In this document: one piece after another, positions 19,683-28,532 of the stretch
How positions within the stretch are numbered: position 1 is the stretch's first letter
Layout: each line of letters starts with the position of its first letter
Notes under the pieces: generated by a model
Databases searched by the model: none
Told to the model about the DNA's origin: nothing
What the model saw: the letters and a program-made list of their open reading frames with translations, nothing else
Translations under genes and position numbers: made by a program
Virus record (IMG/VR): IMGVR_UViG_3300032722_000093
Location: 1-28,532 of that record
Origin: a virus
Direction: 5' to 3' (one strand)
Length of the DNA: 28,532 nucleotides

Positions 19683-22600
19683 ATGTTCTCGTTTTTCCGC
19701 AAACCAAAGCCAGAAGCAAAGCCCCTGCGCAACGTTTCCAGCTTCTTCAGCACGCATGCGTTCGAGCGCATCGAGCCCGTGATGCTGACGGCGGACTATC
19801 TGAACGGCCTCAAGCGCGCCCAGCCTGCGCTCGTGGGCGTGGCGATGGATGACAGCTCCAATGGCTATCCAGCATTCAAGGGCTACGGCGCCGGCCAGAA
19901 CAGCATGAGCGAGGCGCTGGCCGGTTGGTATGCATCCCAAGGGTTCATCGGCCATCAAATGGCCGGCATCCTGGCGCAGCACTGGCTGATCAACAAGGCG
20001 TGCTCCATGCCCGGGGATGATGCGATCCGCAATGGCTATCGCGTGACCAGCTACGACGGCGAGGACATCCCCGACGAGGCGCACAAGATCATCAAGCGCT
20101 TTGACAAGCGTTTCCGGGTGAACTGGCATCTGCGCGAGTTCATCCGCAAGGGCCGCATCTTCGGTGTGCGCGTGGCCATGTTCAAGGTGGACAGCACCGA
20201 TGCGCAGTATTACGAAAAGCCGTTCAATATCGATGGCGTGACCCCCGGGAGCTACAAGGGGATCATCCAGATCGACCCATACTGGACGGCTCCAATGCTC
20301 GATCAGGCGGCATCCAGTCAGCCGGACTCGATGCATTTCTATGAGCCCACCTGGTGGCTGATCAATGGCGTGAAGGTGCACCGGTCGCACCTGGTCATAT
20401 TTCGCCATGCCGACCCGGTGGACATCCTGAAGCCGCAGTACATCTATGGCGGCATCCCATTACCCCAGCAGATCATGGAGCGTGTCTACGCTGCCGAGCG
20501 CACCGCAAACGAAGCGCCCCAGCTGGCCATGACCAAGCGCACGAATGTGTGGCTGACGGACATGGAAAAAGTAATGGCCAACGCGGAGCAGGCAACAGAC
20601 CGCCTGAACCTGTGGGCGCAATACCGCGACAGCTACGGTATCAAGCTGGGCGACAAGGAAAGCGACGAATTCCAGCAGTTCGACACCTCCCTGGCCGACT
20701 TTGACGCGCTGATCATGACGCAGTACCAGCTGGTCGCCGCGCAGGCAAGCGTGCCAGCCACCAAGCTGATCGGCACGACGCCCAAGGGATTCAACTCCAC
20801 CGGTGAGTATGAAGAGGCCAGCTACCACGAATTGCTGGAGTCGATTCAGACGCACGACCTGACGCCCTTCTTGGAGCGTCACCATGCCCTGGTGGTGCGC
20901 AGCTTCGTTGCCCCGCTCATGCTGAAGATGGCAGGCGTTGAAACGTCAGTTGCATGGGCGCCACTGGACAGCCCGACCGCCAAGGAAATGGCAGACACCA
21001 ATCTGGTGAAGGCCCAGATCGGCGCAGCCCTGATCGCATCCGGCGCAATCTCCAGCGAGGAAGAGCGCGAACGGGTGGCAAAGGACCGCGATGGCGGATA
21101 CCCAGAAATGCGGCTAGGTGATGGTGCCCCAGGCATCCCGGAGGATGACGATGGCAACGATGACGATGAGGGGGGCCAAGCTGTGGACGGCGCCGACCCA
21201 AAAGCGCATCCCAGCGGTTTTGCCTTTGATGACCGCTGGATAACAGTCCACCCAAACGGCCAGGAAGGCGAAGGCCGCAAGGTTCTAATTTCAGGCAATG
21301 GCACGGTGTTGGCCGGAATGGGCGGAAAGTTCAATGGCCGCAATATCAGCCAGGCACATAAAGGCGGAACCGCTGAAAAGCCCGAGCACGTCAAAAAGAG
21401 TGAGCATGCAGACAATCTGTCGACAACTGCAGCCAGCGGAGACCAGCACAGTGACGCAAGGGCCGCCCACATAGAGGCCGCAGAGGCCGCGCAGTCGGCG
21501 GGTGAGCAGGAGCGTTCATCGCACCACTTCGCAAGGGCAGACGTTCACTTCGCTGCGATGAAATACGCAAGAATGAATGAAGCTAGTGCAGCCGCTCACG
21601 CGGCCAGCGAGACAGCCAATTCATCCAAAGAGCATGGCGACGCCTACGACCTGCACATGCATGCTAGGGATCTGGCAAAAGAGCAAGGCGAAGGCGACTT
21701 GGCTGCAGCGCACAGGCAAAAGGCTGGAGAGCATGAGGTTGCCAAATACTTCGCATCACAACGCGAGCGCCAGGAAGGCGAGAAGGCCGCAAAAGAAGCC
21801 CAAAAGCAGAAAAACAAAGAGCTGCGCGAAAAGGCAAACGAGAATCCTGCAAATTCTCGATTCAAGTCAGCCCCTGTAGATCACATCACCAATCACTTCT
21901 CCACCAATTACGGGCTTGGATTCTCTAACGGCAGCAACGCCGGGAAAGAATATAAAGCCATGATGAAGGAGTACAAAGACAAGTACTGGGATATGTCGGA
22001 TGCAGATCGCGCGGCATTGAGTGACAAGATGAAAGAGGCTCGCCAAAGGTCATATGCAGGGCACGGCGCAAGTGTTGGGGGTCACACCGAAATCGACATC
22101 AGCGATGGTAGTGCGGCAGCAAAGGCCATGCGCAAGACCCTTGGGCACATTGATGACGCAATGGCTGGCCTGGTTAGTCAAGGCTTCGACATAAAAAGCG
22201 AGTTGGCTAAGCACAGCGTTCGCGTCGTATGTGGATCGACCGGCAAGGCAATGGGTCATGCATGGCAGGACCGCAAGGGGTTTGGTAATTTCGCCGTGTC
22301 TCCATCCAAGTCCTCGAATGTCGAGTTCATGGAGCAACAGAAGAAATATCACGAGCAGCGAGCCGCAAATGGCAAGGCTAGATGGACGGTGGGCGGGGAA
22401 AGCGAAGACGCCATCAACCGTGCCACTGCAGTTCATGAGTTAGCGCATGCTTTGGGGATGCAATCTACAAAGAAATCCCCTGAAAGACTTGCGGAAATCC
22501 TGCAAAGGATGCATCCTGATTACACGTCCCGAAAACAATGGATACGGGATAACGTGAGCGAGTACGCAACTTCAAACATCAAGGAAACCGATGCTGAAAT

Positions 22601-22697
22601 TGCCGCGCTAGTTACATCACCGGGATACCAGAAAGGCACACTGCCTGCCGAGCTGGAAGATCACGTTGATTGGCTTTTCAACAGGAAAACATCATGA
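19683..22697 (+). CDS. Portal protein (DUF1073 type) fused to a zincin metallopeptidase-like domain
   Basis: 1004 aa, about twice a normal portal. Residues 1-460 are a DUF1073 portal: [20 protein letters not shown], a clip/stem region, and [20 protein letters not shown]. Current databases sometimes name this family 'anti-CBASS Acb1-like' because some members carry an Acb1 domain. After an acidic linker (about 480-500) comes [13 protein letters not shown] with AGMGGKFNG (about 520-560), a short module also found before other phage effector domains. An Ala/Glu/His-rich helical region (580-720) follows. The C-terminus carries [11 protein letters not shown] with His918-Glu919-x-x-His922, then [14 protein letters not shown] (959-972), a typical zincin layout with Glu968 or Glu972 as third-ligand candidates. 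It may mature head proteins or be carried in the virion as an effector. Confidence 0.85.
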   Translation: MFSFFRKPKPEAKPLRNVSSFFSTHAFERIEPVMLTADYLNGLKRAQPALVGVAMDDSSNGYPAFKGYGAGQNSMSEALAGWYASQGFIGHQMAGILAQHWLINKACSMPGDDAIRNGYRVTSYDGEDIPDEAHKIIKRFDKRFRVNWHLREFIRKGRIFGVRVAMFKVDSTDAQYYEKPFNIDGVTPGSYKGIIQIDPYWTAPMLDQAASSQPDSMHFYEPTWWLINGVKVHRSHLVIFRHADPVDILKPQYIYGGIPLPQQIMERVYAAERTANEAPQLAMTKRTNVWLTDMEKVMANAEQATDRLNLWAQYRDSYGIKLGDKESDEFQQFDTSLADFDALIMTQYQLVAAQASVPATKLIGTTPKGFNSTGEYEEASYHELLESIQTHDLTPFLERHHALVVRSFVAPLMLKMAGVETSVAWAPLDSPTAKEMADTNLVKAQIGAALIASGAISSEEERERVAKDRDGGYPEMRLGDGAPGIPEDDDGNDDDEGGQAVDGADPKAHPSGFAFDDRWITVHPNGQEGEGRKVLISGNGTVLAGMGGKFNGRNISQAHKGGTAEKPEHVKKSEHADNLSTTAASGDQHSDARAAHIEAAEAAQSAGEQERSSHHFARADVHFAAMKYARMNEASAAAHAASETANSSKEHGDAYDLHMHARDLAKEQGEGDLAAAHRQKAGEHEVAKYFASQRERQEGEKAAKEAQKQKNKELREKANENPANSRFKSAPVDHITNHFSTNYGLGFSNGSNAGKEYKAMMKEYKDKYWDMSDADRAALSDKMKEARQRSYAGHGASVGGHTEIDISDGSAAAKAMRKTLGHIDDAMAGLVSQGFDIKSELAKHSVRVVCGSTGKAMGHAWQDRKGFGNFAVSPSKSSNVEFMEQQKKYHEQRAANGKARWTVGGESEDAINRATAVHELAHALGMQSTKKSPERLAEILQRMHPDYTSRKQWIRDNVSEYATSNIKETDAEIAALVTSPGYQKGTLPAELEDHVDWLFNRKTS

Positions 22698-22879
22698 GCA
22701 AGCTGCTGCCGATACCCGCAGACCCGAATTATCAAATTCCCGCAATGAGCGAGGCTGAATTTAACCAAACTAATGGTGACACGGATGCCGTGTTGCTTGC
22801 GGATGGCTCATGGGACGATGATGATGACGACGAAATCGGCTACGAGGAAGACGAGGGGGGCAACAGATCCCCTAGTTAA
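22694..22879 (+). CDS. Short acidic ORF, probably the detached N-terminus of MuF
   Basis: 61 aa from ATG 22694 (ATGA overlap with the portal gene): [20 protein letters not shown] and then a run of Asp ([19 protein letters not shown]). It stops 19 bases after a G6 run (22855-22860). Dropping one G would join it to the MuF frame as ...[16 protein letters not shown] therefore read it as the 5' end of the next gene, although a free-standing peptide is possible. Confidence 0.55.
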   Translation: MSKLLPIPADPNYQIPAMSEAEFNQTNGDTDAVLLADGSWDDDDDDEIGYEEDEGGNRSPS

Positions 22880-23669
22880 GACGGGCGGGGCCCTGCGCCC
22901 CGCAGTCAATATCGCCGACGACATGGCGGCGGCCATCATCGAGGAAATCGGCTTGATGGCTCGCCAGACCAAGCGCGAGATGCTGGCGGCCCTGGCTGCC
23001 GGCGGCTTCGATCACGCCATGGACGACAGTCCGGTGAGCCGGGCCCGCATCGGCATCAACTCGCTGCGTGAAAAGTGGATCAACCGGTTCGCCCGGCTAT
23101 CCAAGACGGTCACCCGGCGAATGATCGATCGCACGGTGAGAAACAGCACCGTCACCCTTGGCATGAGCCTGAAAGAGGTGTCCGAGGGCTTCAAGATCGA
23201 CATGACGCTTTCCAATGAGCGCCTGCAGACGGTCATCAGCGCAAGCACCCAAGAGTCCGCGCAGCTGATCAAGCGCATTCCCGAGAAGTATCTATCCGAT
23301 GTGCAGGGCGAGGTCATGCGTTCGATCACCACCGGGCGCGGCCCAGCTGACCTGGTTCCTTACCTGACAAAGCGCTATGAGGGCGATGTGCGCTGGGCGC
23401 GCCATGTGTCCATGGATCAGCAGCGCAAGGCCTACGCCAACATCAACCAAGCCCGACTGCAGGCCATGGGCGTGGAGTCGTATGTCTGGGTTCACACGGG
23501 CGGCGGACGCTACCCGCGCAAAGACCACGTCGCAATGTCCGGCAAAGAGTACCGGTTCGACGACCCCCCAGTAATCGATGAGCACAGCGGCCAGCGCGGC
23601 AAGCCCGGAGACGCAATCTTCTGCCGCTGCATCAGCAAACCCATCTTCAGATTCAATGAACCAACCTAA
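22773..23669 (+). CDS. MuF-type head morphogenesis protein (SPP1 gp7 family)
   Basis: Domain clear from residue ~35 onward: [20 protein letters not shown], a long helical region, and the conserved C-terminal minor-head domain YVWVHTGGGRYPRKDHVAMS, YRFDDPPVID and GQRGKPGDAIFCRC. MuF proteins sit at the portal and help head assembly and DNA delivery. The first ~30 residues of this frame (Met/Thr/Arg-rich, from ATG 22773) look like a shadow of the acidic ORF, and no internal start has a Shine-Dalgarno (the next ATG is 22923). The gene thus probably begins at 22694, with one surplus base at the G6 run. Confidence 0.85.
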   Translation: MVTRMPCCLRMAHGTMMMTTKSATRKTRGATDPLVKTGGALRPAVNIADDMAAAIIEEIGLMARQTKREMLAALAAGGFDHAMDDSPVSRARIGINSLREKWINRFARLSKTVTRRMIDRTVRNSTVTLGMSLKEVSEGFKIDMTLSNERLQTVISASTQESAQLIKRIPEKYLSDVQGEVMRSITTGRGPADLVPYLTKRYEGDVRWARHVSMDQQRKAYANINQARLQAMGVESYVWVHTGGGRYPRKDHVAMSGKEYRFDDPPVIDEHSGQRGKPGDAIFCRCISKPIFRFNEPT

Positions 23670-25107
23670 AGCAGCCGGAATCCTGTACCGGGCATCTGAC
23701 ACAGGGCGCGTGCTGCTCCTGATGCGCGCCAAGGGCGGCGACCACGGCGGCACCTGGGCGTTTCCTGCGGGGCACGTCGAGGAGGGCGAATCCGCAGAGG
23801 TCGCAGCCGCGCGCGAGAGCATGGAGGAAATCGGGCACCAGCCCGCAAACCTGACCGCGCTTTCGTCAACCGATGACTTTGCGCTGTTCCTGTGCACGGA
23901 TCCGGAGTTCATCCCGGCGCTGAACGATGAAAGCGACGGCTACCTGTGGGCCGACCCCGCCTCACTGCCTCAGCCTCTACACCCAGGTGCACAAGAAATG
24001 ATCGACGCAAAGCCACCAGAGGCCATGGCCCAAGACAAGCGCGAGTTCGATGCCAACGGCTGGTTCGAGCGCAAGGACAACCCACTGTCAAAGACTGGTG
24101 TTTTCCAGTACCTGGGCAAGTCCATTGACCCCGGCGCCGACCCCGACCACCTCTACAACGTGCTGCGGCCCGCCGATGAGCTGGGGAGCCTGGACACCAT
24201 CGACAGCTTCCGCCTGCTGCCGTGGATTGACAACCACGTGATGCTGGGCAGCGAAGAAGCTGGACTGATGCCGGCCGAGCGCAAGGGCATCCAGGGCGTG
24301 ATCGGTGAGCAGGTCTATTTCAACCCTGACGACGGCACGCTGTACGGGAACATCAAATTGATGTCCCAGGCCATGGCCACGCTGATCGACTCCGGGAAAA
24401 AGGAATTGTCGTGCGGCTACCGCTGCACCTACGAGCGCTCAGACGGCATCACGCCTGACGGGCAGCCGTACCAATACATCCAGCGAAACATTCGTGGAAA
24501 TCATCTTGCCCTTGTGGATAGTGGTCGCATGGGGCCAGAAGTAGCAGTTCTCGACCACTTAGAAACTGTAAAGGATGCCGCTATGGCTGAACCGGAAAAG
24601 AAGGATGGCGAGGCCAATGCGATGAGCCTTGAAGACGCCAAGACGCACCTGGGAAAAATCATTCCCCTGGTCGCGGAAATGCAAAAGCTGCTGAACGGCG
24701 CTGGCTCGACCGCTGGCACCGAAGAGGTGGAAGACGACGAGGACAAGCCGGGCGAGAAGAAAGACCCGACCGAGAGCGAAGAGAAGCAGGACGAAAAGGG
24801 CCCAAGTGGCGCCATGGACGCTGCTGAAATCGAGCGCCGTGTCGAAGCCCGCATCGCTGACAAGGCTGATTTCTATCAAGCCGTCAGCTCGCAAGTCGGC
24901 GCGTTTGATCATCGTGAAATGGACATCACCAAGATGGCCGATTACGCCGTGGACAAGCTGCAGATCGCTGGCGCACCCAAGGCCGGACGCGTGTCGTTCG
25001 TTCGCGGCTACCTGGCCGCAAAACCCGCCGCAGCCGCAATGGATGCCGCGCCCACTGCCAAGACCGGCAGTTTCATTGACCGCCACCTGGCCGGCTCGAA
25101 GGAGTAA
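23656..25107 (+). CDS. NUDIX hydrolase-prohead protease/scaffold (DUF2213) fusion
   Basis: 483 aa from ATG 23656 (overlapping MuF by 14 bases). Residues 5-125 are a NUDIX domain with a perfect box, GHVEEGESAEVAAARESMEE ending IG (39-60; G-x5-E-x7-REUxEExGU). Such enzymes cleave nucleoside diphosphates linked to other groups. Residues about 130-350 are DUF2213, the phage prohead protease family: KREFDANGWFERKDNPLS, LLPWIDNHVMLG, ELSCGYRCTYERSDG and RGNHLALVDSGRMGPEVAVL. Residues 350-483 form an acidic, Lys/Glu-rich scaffold-like tail. It precedes cement and capsid genes as expected. The substrate of the NUDIX part is unknown. Confidence 0.85.
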   Translation: MNQPKAAGILYRASDTGRVLLLMRAKGGDHGGTWAFPAGHVEEGESAEVAAARESMEEIGHQPANLTALSSTDDFALFLCTDPEFIPALNDESDGYLWADPASLPQPLHPGAQEMIDAKPPEAMAQDKREFDANGWFERKDNPLSKTGVFQYLGKSIDPGADPDHLYNVLRPADELGSLDTIDSFRLLPWIDNHVMLGSEEAGLMPAERKGIQGVIGEQVYFNPDDGTLYGNIKLMSQAMATLIDSGKKELSCGYRCTYERSDGITPDGQPYQYIQRNIRGNHLALVDSGRMGPEVAVLDHLETVKDAAMAEPEKKDGEANAMSLEDAKTHLGKIIPLVAEMQKLLNGAGSTAGTEEVEDDEDKPGEKKDPTESEEKQDEKGPSGAMDAAEIERRVEARIADKADFYQAVSSQVGAFDHREMDITKMADYAVDKLQIAGAPKAGRVSFVRGYLAAKPAAAAMDAAPTAKTGSFIDRHLAGSKE

Positions 25108-25110
25108 TAA

Positions 25111-25848
25111 ATGACCGCAGCAGTTTTTCAATCGACGGTAAACGTCAACCTTGGCTTCGGCATCCTGGGGCAGGAAGTCGCCGACGGCCCGCGCCGTGCG
25201 CAATCCTTGGTCCTGGACGCCATCGGCGGCTCCGTGGGTAACTTCTTTGTGCAAAACGCCGCAACCGGCGCGGCCACACAAGGCGGCGTCTTGAACGCTA
25301 CCGCATCCGGTACTTCGACTGCTTCCACGATCAGCGGCACGACCCTGACCATTGGCGGCACCGTTACCGGCTCGTTCACCATCGGCCAAACCATCACTGG
25401 CGGCGGCACTTCTGGCGGCACCGTGATCACCGGCTACGGCACGGGCACTGGCGGCGCTGGCACCTACACGGTGAACAACTCGCAGTCTGTGGCATCCGCA
25501 GCACTGGCTGGCGCTGGCGGCAGCGTGTTCACGATGGGTGGCTTCTTGGTCAATCCGGTGGGTCTGCCTGGCTTCTCGCCGACTGGCGGCTTCCCCATCG
25601 ACCCGACCCTGGTGGTTCCGGCTTACAACCAAGCCGACTTCCTGACCATGGGCACCATCGTGGTCTACAACAACACGGCGAGCTGCAACATCGGCGACTC
25701 CGTGGCCTACAACGTCAGCACTGGCGCCATCTACACCTACCCGGCTGGCGGCTCCGTGCCTGCAAGCTGCCTGCAGGTGCCGAATGCATCCGTGTATCGC
25801 TACAACTCAAGCGCTGCCGGCCTGATCGCCGTGCGCGTTTCCAACTAA
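25111..25848 (+). CDS. Head decoration/structural cement protein with inserted Gly/Thr-rich domain
   Basis: 245 aa. The ends resemble the structural cement (Gp24-like) proteins: NVNLGFGILGQEVADGPRRA at the N-terminus and LVVPAYNQADFLTMGTIVVY through GASVYRYNSSAAGL-like VYRYNSSAAGLIAVRVS at the C-terminus. Between them (about 60-130) lies TVTGSFTIGQTITGGGTSGG with GYGTGTGGAGTYTVNN, a beta-rich module I know from tail fibres and other phage surface proteins. The gene sits just ahead of the capsid gene and should stabilise the shell. Confidence 0.75.
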   Translation: MTAAVFQSTVNVNLGFGILGQEVADGPRRAQSLVLDAIGGSVGNFFVQNAATGAATQGGVLNATASGTSTASTISGTTLTIGGTVTGSFTIGQTITGGGTSGGTVITGYGTGTGGAGTYTVNNSQSVASAALAGAGGSVFTMGGFLVNPVGLPGFSPTGGFPIDPTLVVPAYNQADFLTMGTIVVYNNTASCNIGDSVAYNVSTGAIYTYPAGGSVPASCLQVPNASVYRYNSSAAGLIAVRVSN

Positions 25849-25863
25849 TCCGGAGGCTAAATA

Positions 25864-26979
25864 ATGGCTCACAAAACTTCCGTCGTACACAGCAGCATCG
25901 CAGCGCGCGATGTCCGCCCCGTGGTGATGACCGCCCAGGACGCAGAGCAATTTGCTGACCTGGCGAAAATCGGCATCCACATTCCCACCGCGTTCATGCA
26001 GGACCAGAGCAAATACTTTGCGATGGACTCCCAGCAAGCCCCGGTGACATCGGCCAGCATCGCCACTCCGATTCAGTTCCTTCAAAACTGGCTGCCCGGC
26101 TTTGTGCGCGTGATGACCGCCGCTCGCAAGATCGACGAGCTGGTGGGCATCTCCACCGTCGGCAGCTGGGAAGACGAGGAAATCGTTCAAGGCATCCTGG
26201 AGCCCATCGGCAACAGCGTGCCCTACGGCGACTACACCAACGTCCCGCTGGCCAGCTGGAATGCCAACTTTGTGCGCCGCACCGTAGTCCGCTACGAGCA
26301 CGGCTTCAAGGTGGGCCTGTTGGAAGAGGCTCGCGCTGGGCGCATCCGCGTCAGCACCGCTGGCGAAAAGCGCTCCAGCGCCGCCTTGGCTCTGGAAATC
26401 CAGCGCAACCTGATCGGCTTCAATGGCTACAACTCGGGCAACAACCTGACCTATGGCTTCTTGAACGATCCCGGCCTGCCTGCTTATGTGACCGCCGCAA
26501 ACGGCGCATCCAGCGGCTCGCCCCTGTGGTCCGGCAAGACGTTCATCGACATCATTGCCGACATCCGAGCAGCTGCTGCCGCTCTGCAGATCCAGTCGCA
26601 AGACACGATCAACCCCGAAGACACTGAATGCACCTTGGCACTGCCCACGGCTGTGTATCAGTACCTCTCGGTGGTGGCTGTTTACGGCAACGTGTCCGTG
26701 CGCCAATGGTTGCGCGAGACCTACCCGAAATGGCGCGTCATCAGCGCACCGCAGTTGAACGCTGCAAACGGTGGCGCCAATGTGTTCTATCTGTTCGCCG
26801 ACAAGGTGGACGATGGTGCAAGCGACGACAGCCGCACGTTCGTGCAAGTGGTGCCCACCAAGTTCATGGCCCTGGGCGTGGAAAAGCAGGCGAAGGCCTA
26901 CATTGAAGATTTCAGCATGGCCACCGCCGGCATCATGTTGAAGCGGCCTTACGCCGTGTATCGCGGATCCGGCATCTAA
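25864..26979 (+). CDS. Major capsid protein (DUF2184 family)
   Basis: 371 aa, start ATG 25864 with GGAGG 7 bases upstream, the best ribosome site of the late region. The protein shows the HK97-fold capsid family DUF2184: ATPIQFLQNWLPGFVRVMTA, VGSWEDEEIVQGILEPIG, YEHGFKVGLLEEARAGRIRV and a C-terminal PTKFMALGVEKQAKAYIEDF. It is followed by a UUCG terminator, fitting a need for high, separate expression. Confidence 0.9.
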   Translation: MAHKTSVVHSSIAARDVRPVVMTAQDAEQFADLAKIGIHIPTAFMQDQSKYFAMDSQQAPVTSASIATPIQFLQNWLPGFVRVMTAARKIDELVGISTVGSWEDEEIVQGILEPIGNSVPYGDYTNVPLASWNANFVRRTVVRYEHGFKVGLLEEARAGRIRVSTAGEKRSSAALALEIQRNLIGFNGYNSGNNLTYGFLNDPGLPAYVTAANGASSGSPLWSGKTFIDIIADIRAAAAALQIQSQDTINPEDTECTLALPTAVYQYLSVVAVYGNVSVRQWLRETYPKWRVISAPQLNAANGGANVFYLFADKVDDGASDDSRTFVQVVPTKFMALGVEKQAKAYIEDFSMATAGIMLKRPYAVYRGSGI

Positions 26980-26997
26980 GCCAATCCGCAGCAAGCA

Positions 26998-27025
26998 AAA
27001 GGGCTCCTTCGGGGGCCCTTTTTTT
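26998..27025 (+). terminator. UUCG-loop terminator after the capsid gene
   Basis: A 10-bp stem (AAAGGGCTCC with GGGGGCCCTTT) closed by a TTCG tetraloop and followed by a T-run. Strong and canonical. It would lower downstream transcription relative to capsid unless polymerase is antiterminated. Confidence 0.9.
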
Positions 27026-27047
27026 CAAAATCAAATGAGGCTACACC

Positions 27048-27437
27048 ATGTCCAAAGGCACACACTACGTTTTTTCGACGCTCTCCTGCGACCAGAAGTA
27101 TCAGAACTGGGTCAAGGGTGAGGGCGTCAATGTCCCCGGCGAGTTCGTGATGATCAAGGGTGGCGCAGGCATCGCCATCGATGGCGGCCAGGCCAGCATC
27201 TGGACGCCGCAGGGCCGCATGACCGAAGTCAGCGACGACGATATGCGCATCCTCGAAGCAAACGAGGGCTTCAAGCTCCACAAAAAGAACGGCCACATCA
27301 TTGTTCAGGCCAAGAAGGCTGACCCTGAAAAAGTCGCCTCCGACATGAATCGCAAAGACGCCAGCGCACCTGTTACCGCTGCCGACTACGCAAACATCAG
27401 CGAAAACGAGCCACGAGTAGTGGCTGCCCTGGCTTGA
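27048..27437 (+). CDS. Hypothetical late structural-region protein
   Basis: 129 aa. Features: THYVFSTLSCDQKYQNWVKG, GEFVMIKGGAGIAIDGG, and a C-terminal Lys/Asp-rich region. No named domain, but such a protein often lies between capsid and head-completion genes in phages of this type. Shine-Dalgarno TGAGG upstream. Function unknown; possibly a head or virion protein. Confidence 0.75.
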   Translation: MSKGTHYVFSTLSCDQKYQNWVKGEGVNVPGEFVMIKGGAGIAIDGGQASIWTPQGRMTEVSDDDMRILEANEGFKLHKKNGHIIVQAKKADPEKVASDMNRKDASAPVTAADYANISENEPRVVAALA

Positions 27438-27438
27438 T

Positions 27439-27876
27439 ATGACTACGCCGACCTATAACGACACCAGCTTTCGCCTGCAGTTTCCCGAATTCTCGGACCC
27501 GACGGCTTACCCTGCGGCAGGCCTGCAGGGCTGGTGGACTATGGGCACGGCGTACATCAGCACCAATCAGCCCAGCTGGCTGGTAAGTGCCGTGCAGGCG
27601 CAGCTGTGCAGCGACCTGATCGCGGCTCACTTGGCAAAGACCTACGCCCTGATCGGCGCCGGGTCGACGCCCGGGGTGCTGCAGTCTGCAACCGAGGGCA
27701 GTGTCAGTGTCAGCATGGCGCCGCCACCGGCAAAGTCCGCGTTCGGCTATTGGCTGGCTACGACTCCCTACGGGCAGCAGCTTCGGGCGCTTCTGGGTGT
27801 GATGGCGGGCCCTGGCCTGTATGTCGGCGCAAGCATGGAGCGCTCGGCCTTCCGCAAGGCAGGTGGAGTGTTTTAA
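27439..27876 (+). CDS. Head completion/connector protein (DUF4054 type)
   Basis: 145 aa. MTTPTYNDTSFRLQFPEFSD at the start and repeated helices (AAGLQGWWTMGTAYISTNQ, VQAQLCSDLIAAHLAK) match the DUF4054/gp6-like head-tail connector family. The C-terminus (FGYWLATTPYGQQLRALLGV) also fits. It follows the previous gene with a 1-bp gap and precedes a gp10-like protein. Confidence 0.85.
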   Translation: MTTPTYNDTSFRLQFPEFSDPTAYPAAGLQGWWTMGTAYISTNQPSWLVSAVQAQLCSDLIAAHLAKTYALIGAGSTPGVLQSATEGSVSVSMAPPPAKSAFGYWLATTPYGQQLRALLGVMAGPGLYVGASMERSAFRKAGGVF

Positions 27877-28437
27877 ATGGGCAAGCAGATCAACCTGGGA
27901 AAGATCGTTGCGCGGCTGGAGCGCATTCCAAAAGAGTTCAAGGGGATGGTTGCCCAGGTGGGAATTCCTTCCGGCTTGGCTTATGAGGATGGGACCAGCG
28001 TCGCCTATGTGGCCGCCATTCAGGAATTTGGGGCGCCGGAGGTGAGCATTCCGGCCAGGCCATTCATCAAGCCCGCAGTTGCCCAGCATTCGGAAGAGTG
28101 GTCTGGAATTCTGAAGGGGCTTGTCCCACGGGTTGGAGCGGGGCAGGCCAGCGCATTCGATGCGCTGGACGCTGTTGGCCGAGCCGCTGTTGCAGACATC
28201 CAGCAGGAAATTTCCGCTTTGGACAGCCCCGCTCTGTCGCCGGTCACCGTTTTGCTGCGCAAGTGGCGCAAGGGCGGGATGAAGATCACTGGCAAGACGG
28301 TCGGCGAGGCCGCTGCCGCGATCAAAGCGGGTGAAGACCCTGGAGGCGATGACAAGCCGCTGAATGACACCGGCCTGCTGCTGGCCAGCGTTCGCAACGC
28401 CGTAAACAAACCCGGATCGGAATTCTCTGCATCATGA
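27877..28437 (+). CDS. HK97 gp10-like/virion morphogenesis head-tail protein
   Basis: 186 aa. AQVGIPSGLAYEDGTSVAYV, AAIQEFGAPEVSIPARPFI and PLNDTGLLLASVRNAV are the hallmark blocks of phage tail-completion/gp10-type proteins that join head and tail. It begins directly after the DUF4054 gene and overlaps the following gene by ATGA (28434-28437). Confidence 0.85.
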   Translation: MGKQINLGKIVARLERIPKEFKGMVAQVGIPSGLAYEDGTSVAYVAAIQEFGAPEVSIPARPFIKPAVAQHSEEWSGILKGLVPRVGAGQASAFDALDAVGRAAVADIQQEISALDSPALSPVTVLLRKWRKGGMKITGKTVGEAAAAIKAGEDPGGDDKPLNDTGLLLASVRNAVNKPGSEFSAS

Positions 28438-28532
28438 GCCTGCGAACACTTGCAAATAGCGCTATCCGCCTGGTCAATGGGAATCAGCAGATTACCTGGC
28501 AGCAATCCACCGGGTACACGACCAACGCCGCA
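28434..28532 (+). CDS. Next structural gene, 5' part only
   Basis: The first 33 codons begin MSLRTLANSAIRLVNGNQQI and run to the window edge without a stop. A hypothetical tail-terminator-region protein is likely from position, but 33 residues do not allow a call. Confidence 0.6.
   Translation, partial: MSLRTLANSAIRLVNGNQQITWQQSTGYTTNAA

Noticed and set aside
25807-26994. 395-codon minus-strand frame opposite the capsid gene
   Set aside because: Shadow of a high-GC, strongly codon-biased gene; His/Gly/Ala-rich without any motif.
1-28532. CRISPR array, insertion sequence or rRNA
   Set aside because: No regularly spaced repeats of CRISPR type, no transposase motifs with terminal inverted repeats, and no rRNA-like sequence were seen.

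Overview
The window reads as most of a temperate, lambda-type tailed phage. The likely host is a betaproteobacterium of the order Burkholderiales, probably Comamonadaceae. That guess rests on moderately high GC, the style of the short phage ORFs, and a 3' fragment of a Val-type tRNA (anticodon loop TTCACAC) at the integration site; no host gene is visible. The left 405 bases look like an intact phage attachment site (attP). A 47-bp tRNA 3' end is flanked on both sides by near-identical arm repeats, with the integrase gene directly to its right and no tRNA 5' half to its left. This suggests free phage DNA or a tandem junction rather than a simple prophage-host boundary.

Layout. The leftward operon (about 7830 down to 406) is an early/recombination module. 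It runs from small ORFs through a lambda Bet homologue, a YqaJ exonuclease, an HTPGPW protein, a DGQHR (ParB-like) protein and coiled-coil ORFs to an excisionase-like HTH protein and a tyrosine integrase. Most genes are joined by ATGA stop/start overlaps. The switch (7795-8919) holds two mirror-image operator/promoter pairs, a CI-type repressor without a protease domain, and a Cro/YdaS-like gene that appears leaderless. The rightward early operon carries a DNA helicase-methyltransferase fusion, a YdaU/DUF1376 initiator with iteron-like repeats, a DnaB-type ATPase, a C5 cytosine methyltransferase, a RuvC-type resolvase, NinB, several small genes and a zinc-finger Q-type antiterminator. A promoter/terminator gap follows, and then the late genes: TerS, TerL, a portal with a metallopeptidase-like tail, MuF, a NUDIX-prohead protease/scaffold fusion, a cement protein, the major capsid protein, and head-tail completion proteins. 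The window ends inside the next structural gene.

How it works together. Repressor and Cro would compete at OL and OR to control PL (recombination and integration) and PR (replication and Q). Q would then antiterminate late transcription. The two methyltransferases have no visible partner nuclease, so they probably protect or mark phage DNA.

Most unusual signals. (1) A second long reading frame lies inside the C5 methyltransferase gene, has its own Shine-Dalgarno/ATG, and reads like a real conserved protein. (2) A G9 tract alters the methyltransferase start and its SAM-binding motif. (3) A 22-bp segment between TGGGA repeats splits a Cys-rich gene exactly in two. (4) A zincin HExxH domain is fused to the portal, and a NUDIX domain to the prohead protease. 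(5) A perfect FNR/ANR-type box and a G13 tract lie in the immunity region. Several breaks need one base removed from a G run, so sequencing error must be excluded before biology is claimed.
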